This document shows, in pieces, positions 60,153-64,000 of a stretch of 64,000 bases of DNA (position 1 is the stretch's first letter; each line of letters opens with the position of its first letter). Source of the stretch: Nitrospirillum amazonense (GTDB lineage: Bacteria > Pseudomonadota > Alphaproteobacteria > Azospirillales > Azospirillaceae). Position numbers and translations under genes: made by a program. The notes beneath the pieces were generated by a model, which saw nothing but the letters and a program-made list of their open reading frames with translations, ran no database searches and had not been told where the DNA came from. Where the stretch lies: positions 1-64,000 of the forward strand of contig NZ_VITN01000007.1 of the NCBI RefSeq assembly GCF_007828045.1, read 5' to 3'.

Positions 60153-61386
60153 GATGACCTCCGTCTCTTTGAGTGTGGATGTCCAGCGGACCAGGCCCTG
60201 TGAGATGCGGCGGACTTGACGCGCCCGGACCGGATGGTGCGGTACCGCCGCGCCGGGCCAAGGCCGGCAGATCAGTGGCCAGCGAGGCCAAGACCATCAG
60301 GTCCCTGGCGGCGATGACGCCGACCAGGCGGCCGTGGTCCAGGACCCATAGCCGATGCCGCCCGGCCTCGCCCAGCCGGCGGAAGGCATCGACCACGCTG
60401 GCGTCGGCGGCGATGAAGTCCGGCTCCCCGCACGGCACCATGATGTCGCGGACCGGGGTCGCGGACCATTCGTCGGGCGCCAGGGTGGCCACTTGCGGGA
60501 TGCCGACGACGCCCATGACGCGGCCATCCCAGACCACCGGAAAGCTGCGGTGGTGATAGCGGTAGACATAGCGGGTGAGGAAATCACCGACGACGGCCTG
60601 CGGACTGACGAAAATGGGATCCGGCGTCATGACATCGGCCACGCGCATCCCGCCCAGGACCGTGCGCACCTGCATGTCCCGGTAGCCGCTCGCGGCGGCG
60701 TTCCGAAGGAACATGCCGATGACCACCCCCCACAAGCCGCCCATGACATCGCCGGTCGCGGTGTTCCAGAAGCCCAGCGCGATGAGGAACAGGCCGAACA
60801 GGTCACCGCAGGCCGCCGCGACCTGGGTGGCCCAGGCATAGTCGCCCCGCAGCCGCCACAGCGCCGCCCGCAGCACCCGGCCGCCGTCCAGCGGGAAGGC
60901 GGGCACCAGGTTGAACAGCGCCAGATAGGCGTTGAGCTGGCCCAGATAGGCGAGGGTCGCGGCGGCCGCCGGCCAGCCGCCCAGAAGGGGAAACGGCTGC
61001 GACACCGCCCAGCAGGCGAGAGCGATGACGCCGCTGGCGGCGGGGCCCGCGATCGCCACCAGGAACTCGTGCGACGCCTTATCGGGCTCGTCCGCGATTT
61101 CGGCCACGCCGCCGAAGACGAACAGGGTGATGCCGTTGATTCGCATGCCGAACGCGCGCGCCACCACGCTGTGCGCCAGTTCATGCAGCAGGATGCAGAC
61201 GAACAGGCCCAGCGTCCCCGCCACCGCCATCCACAGATAGACCGGGCGCGGCATGCCGGGAAGCAGCGCGGGGAACACCCCCGCCGCCAGCGACCACCCG
61301 ATCAAGGCGGCCACGAAGAACCAGGACAGGTCCACGAAAATGGGAATGCCGAGCACCCGCGGCAGTGTGAGCCGAGCTGAGGCCAT
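60145..61386 (-). CDS. Site-2 protease family (M50) with two CBS domains
   Basis: A 413-residue membrane metalloprotease. The zinc motif LLHELAHS (His68, Glu69, His72) lies in a membrane span and the second ligand is Asp167 in FPLDGGR. About five or six spans are seen to residue 235. Two CBS domains follow at about 245-370 (RVADVMTPDPIFVSPQA, VRDIMVPCGEPDFIAADASVVDAFRRL), likely adenine-nucleotide sensors. This matches Rip3-like proteases such as that in the mycobacterial dormancy regulon. Substrates are often anti-sigma factors or membrane regulators, but none is encoded nearby. GGGGAGGAGTC lies ahead of ATG 61386. It overlaps the phasin gene and is divergent from phaC. Confidence 0.9.
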   Translation of the reverse strand: MASARLTLPRVLGIPIFVDLSWFFVAALIGWSLAAGVFPALLPGMPRPVYLWMAVAGTLGLFVCILLHELAHSVVARAFGMRINGITLFVFGGVAEIADEPDKASHEFLVAIAGPAASGVIALACWAVSQPFPLLGGWPAAAATLAYLGQLNAYLALFNLVPAFPLDGGRVLRAALWRLRGDYAWATQVAAACGDLFGLFLIALGFWNTATGDVMGGLWGVVIGMFLRNAAASGYRDMQVRTVLGGMRVADVMTPDPIFVSPQAVVGDFLTRYVYRYHHRSFPVVWDGRVMGVVGIPQVATLAPDEWSATPVRDIMVPCGEPDFIAADASVVDAFRRLGEAGRHRLWVLDHGRLVGVIAARDLMVLASLATDLPALARRGGTAPSGPGASSPPHLTGPGPLDIHTQRDGGHHA

Positions 61387-61471
61387 GACTCCTCCCCTTC
61401 CCGGCCCGCCGATGGGGAAGGCCCCCTCGCGGGCCATGACGGCACTATGCGCCCATGCCGACGCGGGCGCC

Positions 61472-61485
61472 TTGCGATGCATCAA
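61472..61485. promoter_or_regulatory. FNR/FixK-type box between the site-2 protease and phaC
   Basis: TTGCGATGCATCAA matches TTGA-N6-TCAA at 7 of 8 positions. It stands 86 bases from the protease start and 74 from the phaC start, which allows bidirectional control of both genes. Confidence 0.45.
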
Positions 61486-61558
61486 GGCCGCCGCCACCAC
61501 GGCTGCCATGATGAGGCCGGCCGGCCCCATGCCGCGGACCGGCGATAGGAGGCACCCC

Positions 61559-63370
61559 ATGACCGCCGCCGTCCCCGCCCCGCGCCCTGCCCCGGCCCGC
61601 CGTCCGGCATCGATCCGGCCGATGACGACGGTCCCGACGCCCCCACCCCCGCCCGCCGCCGATGCCGATCCGGATTTTCGCGCCCTCGACCGCGCCCTGC
61701 GCGCCACGGCGGCGCGGATGACGCAGGGACTCTCGCCATCGGTGCTGCTGGAGGCATGGACGGACTGGGCCTTGCACCTGTCGGCCAGCCCCGGGCGGCG
61801 TCTGGGCTGGGCACTGGCGGCAGCGGACGCCGCCGGGCAATTCGCCGTGTGGCTGGGGCAAGCGTCCGTCGCGGGCGATGCCGCACTCCTGGTCGATCCG
61901 CAACCCGGTGACCATCGCTTCGCCGACCCCGTCTGGCGGCAATGGCCCCATGTGGCCGTGGCCCAAGCCTATCTGCTGGGGGAAAAACTGTTGCTGGACG
62001 CCGCCCATCGCGTGCCCGGCGTGGCGCGCCGGCATGAGGACGAACTGGCTTTCCTCTTCAGCCAGTGGGCCGACATCCTGTCGCCCACCAACCTGCCCTG
62101 GCTGAACCCGGTCATCATGGGCCGCACGCTGCAGGAAGGGGGTGCCAACCTGGCGCGCGGCTGGCTGAACTGGCTGGAGGACGCCGGCCGCCTGATGAAG
62201 GGTGCGCCGCCGGCCGGCGCGGAGGAGTTCCAGGTGGGACGCGACGTGGCGTTGACGCCGGGTTCGGTCATCTACCGCAACCGGCTGATGGAGGTCATCC
62301 AATACGCGCCGGCCACGCCCACCGTCCATGCGGAGCCGATGCTGATCGTCCCCGCCTGGATCATGAAGTACTACATCCTGGACCTGCGGCCGGAGAATTC
62401 GCTGGTGCGCTGGCTGGTTGGGCGCGGCCATACCGTCTTCATGGTGTCCTGGAAGAACCCCGATGCCGGCGACCGGGATTTGAGCCTGGATGATTACCGC
62501 CGCCTGGGGGTCATGGCGGCCCTGGACGCGGTCACCGCCGCCGTCCCGGGTCAGCGGATCCACGCCTGCGGCTATTGCCTGGGCGGCACCATCCTGTCCA
62601 TCGCCGCCGCCACCATGGCCCGCGACGGGGACGACAGGCTGGCCAGCCTGTCCCTGCTGGCGGCCCAGACCGATTTCGCCGAGGCCGGCGAACTGATGCT
62701 GTTCCTGGATGAGCGCCAGGTCAGCCTGCTGGAGGACCTGATGTGGACGCAGGGCTATCTCAGCGGCGGCCAGATGTCCGGCGCCTTCCAGTTGCTGCGC
62801 CCCAACGACCTGATCTGGTCGCGCTTCATCCGCGACTATCTGCTGGGCGATCGCGAGCCCATGACCGATCTGATGGCCTGGAACGCCGACGCCACACGCA
62901 TGCCGGCGCGCATGCACGGCGAATACCTGCGCGGCCTGTTCCTGGAAAACCGCCTGTCCGCCGGCCGCTTCGCCGTGGACGGGCGGGTGGTCGCGCTGCG
63001 CGACATCAAGGTGCCGATCTTCGCCCTGGGCACCGCGCGCGACCATGTCGCCCCCTGGCGTTCGGTCTACAAGGTCAACCTGTTCAGCGACACCGCCGTC
63101 ACCTTCACCCTGGTATCCGGCGGGCACAACGTGGGCATCGTCAACCCGCCGGCGGCGGAGCGCGGCGGCTATCAGATCCTCACCCGCCAGCCGGATCAGC
63201 GGTACATCGATCCCGACACCTGGGCGGCCTCGGCACCCAGCCACGGCGGCTCCTGGTGGCCGGCATGGGAGGCGTGGTTGCGCGACACGGGAAAGGCGGC
63301 CCAGGTGGCGCCGCCGCGACCATCAACAACGCTATGTCCAGCACCCGGTGAGTACGTGCGCCAGACGTAA
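61559..63370 (+). CDS. phaC: Poly(3-hydroxyalkanoate) synthase
   Basis: A 603-residue synthase that polymerises (R)-3-hydroxyacyl-CoA, of class I size. The lipase-like box GYCLGG carries Cys340, with the rest of the triad at Asp495 (GTARDHVAPW) and His523 (SGGHNVG). Further marks are YYILDLRPENSLVRWLVGRGHTVFMVSWKNP and LMAWNADATRMPARMHGEYLR. The N-terminal 35 residues are Pro/Ala-rich and probably flexible. AGGAGG lies 6 bases before ATG 61559. No phaA thiolase is in this block, so acetoacetyl-CoA must come from elsewhere. It converges on an oxidoreductase gene with a terminator between. Confidence 0.93.
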   Translation: MTAAVPAPRPAPARRPASIRPMTTVPTPPPPPAADADPDFRALDRALRATAARMTQGLSPSVLLEAWTDWALHLSASPGRRLGWALAAADAAGQFAVWLGQASVAGDAALLVDPQPGDHRFADPVWRQWPHVAVAQAYLLGEKLLLDAAHRVPGVARRHEDELAFLFSQWADILSPTNLPWLNPVIMGRTLQEGGANLARGWLNWLEDAGRLMKGAPPAGAEEFQVGRDVALTPGSVIYRNRLMEVIQYAPATPTVHAEPMLIVPAWIMKYYILDLRPENSLVRWLVGRGHTVFMVSWKNPDAGDRDLSLDDYRRLGVMAALDAVTAAVPGQRIHACGYCLGGTILSIAAATMARDGDDRLASLSLLAAQTDFAEAGELMLFLDERQVSLLEDLMWTQGYLSGGQMSGAFQLLRPNDLIWSRFIRDYLLGDREPMTDLMAWNADATRMPARMHGEYLRGLFLENRLSAGRFAVDGRVVALRDIKVPIFALGTARDHVAPWRSVYKVNLFSDTAVTFTLVSGGHNVGIVNPPAAERGGYQILTRQPDQRYIDPDTWAASAPSHGGSWWPAWEAWLRDTGKAAQVAPPRPSTTLCPAPGEYVRQT

Positions 63371-63381
63371 GGAACCGAAAC

Positions 63382-63409
63382 CCTCCGGACGCCGGGTGGC
63401 GCCCGGAGG
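63382..63409. terminator. Bidirectional terminator after phaC
   Basis: CCTCCGGACGCC (63382-63393) and GGCGCCCGGAGG (63398-63409) pair at 11 of 12 positions around a GGGT loop, between the convergent stops at 63370 and 63438. The flanking T content is modest. Confidence 0.6.
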
Positions 63410-63437
63410 ATTCCCTGGGCCGGACCTCGTCCGACCC

Positions 63438-64000
63438 TCACCATCCGTTGGTCAGGACGATCTTGCCACGCGCGCGGCCGGACGCCTGATGGTGGAACGC
63501 CGTCACGGCATCGCGGCCAGGCACCGTCCGGTCGATCAAAACCTCGACCCCGGCGGCGACCTTGTCCATGACGGCCGCCAACCGGGCGGCATCCGACCTG
63601 TGGAAGACGAACGCCGCCTCCACGCCGTGCGCCTTCGCGAAGGCCCCGTCCGGCGGGGCGGCGATGGAGGCCAGGAAACCGCCGGCGCGCAGCAGCTCAT
63701 AGGATCGGGCCTGCGTCTCGCCGCCGATGGTGTCCAGGACCACGTCCACGTCGGAAACGCGCTTGGTGAAATCCTGGTTGCGGTAGTCGATCACGAGATC
63801 GGCGCCTAAGCGTTCCGCGATGGCGATACCGTTGCCGGAAGCGGTCGCCACCACCCGCGCGCCGGCCTGGCGGGCGAACTGGATGGCGAAGCTGCCGACC
63901 CCGCCCGCGCCAGCGTGGATAAGCACCGTCCGCCCGGCACCCAGCCCGGCGACCTCGAACAGCGCTTGCCAGGCCGTGCCGGCGGCCGTCGGGGCGCCGG
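63438..64000 (-). CDS. MDR-family NADP-dependent oxidoreductase, partial
   Basis: The gene runs off the right edge; about 187 C-terminal residues are visible. The coenzyme-binding loop VLIHAGAGGVGSFAIQFARQAGARVVATAS, the segment GADLVIDYRNQDF and DVVLDTIGGETQARSYELLRAGGFLASIA identify a quinone-oxidoreductase-like zinc-independent member of the medium-chain family. It would reduce quinones or activated alkenes with NADPH. The end GKIVLTNGW is typical. The start and N-terminal domain lie outside the window. Confidence 0.88.
   Translation of the reverse strand, partial: GAPTAAGTAWQALFEVAGLGAGRTVLIHAGAGGVGSFAIQFARQAGARVVATASGNGIAIAERLGADLVIDYRNQDFTKRVSDVDVVLDTIGGETQARSYELLRAGGFLASIAAPPDGAFAKAHGVEAAFVFHRSDAARLAAVMDKVAAGVEVLIDRTVPGRDAVTAFHHQASGRARGKIVLTNGW

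Noticed and set aside
1-64000. CRISPR arrays, tRNA or rRNA genes, insertion sequences
   Set aside because: I saw no regular spaced repeats, clover-leaf or rRNA-like stretches, and no transposase or integrase reading frame. A dedicated covariance-model or profile search was not possible here.

Overview
This is a GC-rich, gene-dense alphaproteobacterial chromosome segment. TonB-Xanth-Caul type receptors linked to flavin halogenases, SapC and cupin_8 proteins, a PE-ligase-polymerase LigD with two Ku proteins, PHB genes and a KGG/YciF stress pair together suggest Azospirillaceae (Nitrospirillum/Niveispirillum-like) or a near relative. The genus is inference from gene content only. No rRNA, tRNA, CRISPR array, transposase or phage gene was seen.

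Layout. (1) 1-5083: a peptide-export islet with visibly lower GC at both ends. It holds a C39-peptidase ABC exporter, its HlyD-type adaptor, a double-glycine-leader peptide gene that appears split by a one-base frameshift in a G5 run, and an AT-rich membrane protein that could be the immunity protein. (2) 5392-6680: a divergent stress pair, KGG-repeat protein and YciF-like ferritin-fold protein. (3) 6732-14620: a hemicellulose (arabinoxylan) module with a secreted esterase and GH51 arabinofuranosidase on one strand and GH39 and GH3 beta-xylosidase-like enzymes on the other. They are followed by a GntR/FCD regulator and a PptA-like tautomerase. (4) 16380-24350: a TonB-dependent receptor, flavin halogenase, SapC-like protein and JmjC/cupin_8 protein, facing a second flavin halogenase. 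Its receptor promoter carries two operator-like palindromes of the same class as the one between GH51 and GH39, which ties regions 3 and 4 together. (5) 24488-30586: a CzcI/C/B/A-like heavy-metal RND efflux operon.

(6) 30645-36846: Ku, GST, LigD, a second Ku and a zinc metallopeptidase-like protein, forming a non-homologous end-joining locus. (7) 36983-43772: small regulator-enzyme pairs: ROK regulator and carboxylesterase; TetR and amidase; aldo/keto reductase and TetR. Both TetR pairs have clear paired palindromic operators in the shared intergenic region. (8) 43990-47460: a large secreted LamG-GH2 glycosidase.

(9) 47651-63370: an apparently oxygen-regulated block with two universal stress proteins (the first truncated), two zinc alcohol dehydrogenases, a LOG-family protein, a beta-CASP metallo-beta-lactamase nuclease, a HlyD/RbbA-like/ABC-2 exporter, acetoacetyl-CoA reductase, phasin, a site-2 protease with CBS domains and PHA synthase. 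Five intergenic sites match the FNR/FixK half-site pattern TTGA-N6-TCAA at seven or eight of eight positions, so the block may be a microaerobic or redox-overflow regulon that combines PHB storage with stress functions. The window ends inside an MDR-family oxidoreductase on the minus strand.

The strongest candidates for new biology are the receptor/halogenase/SapC/cupin cluster and its shared operator, the split GG-leader peptide islet, and the FNR-boxed stress/PHB block.
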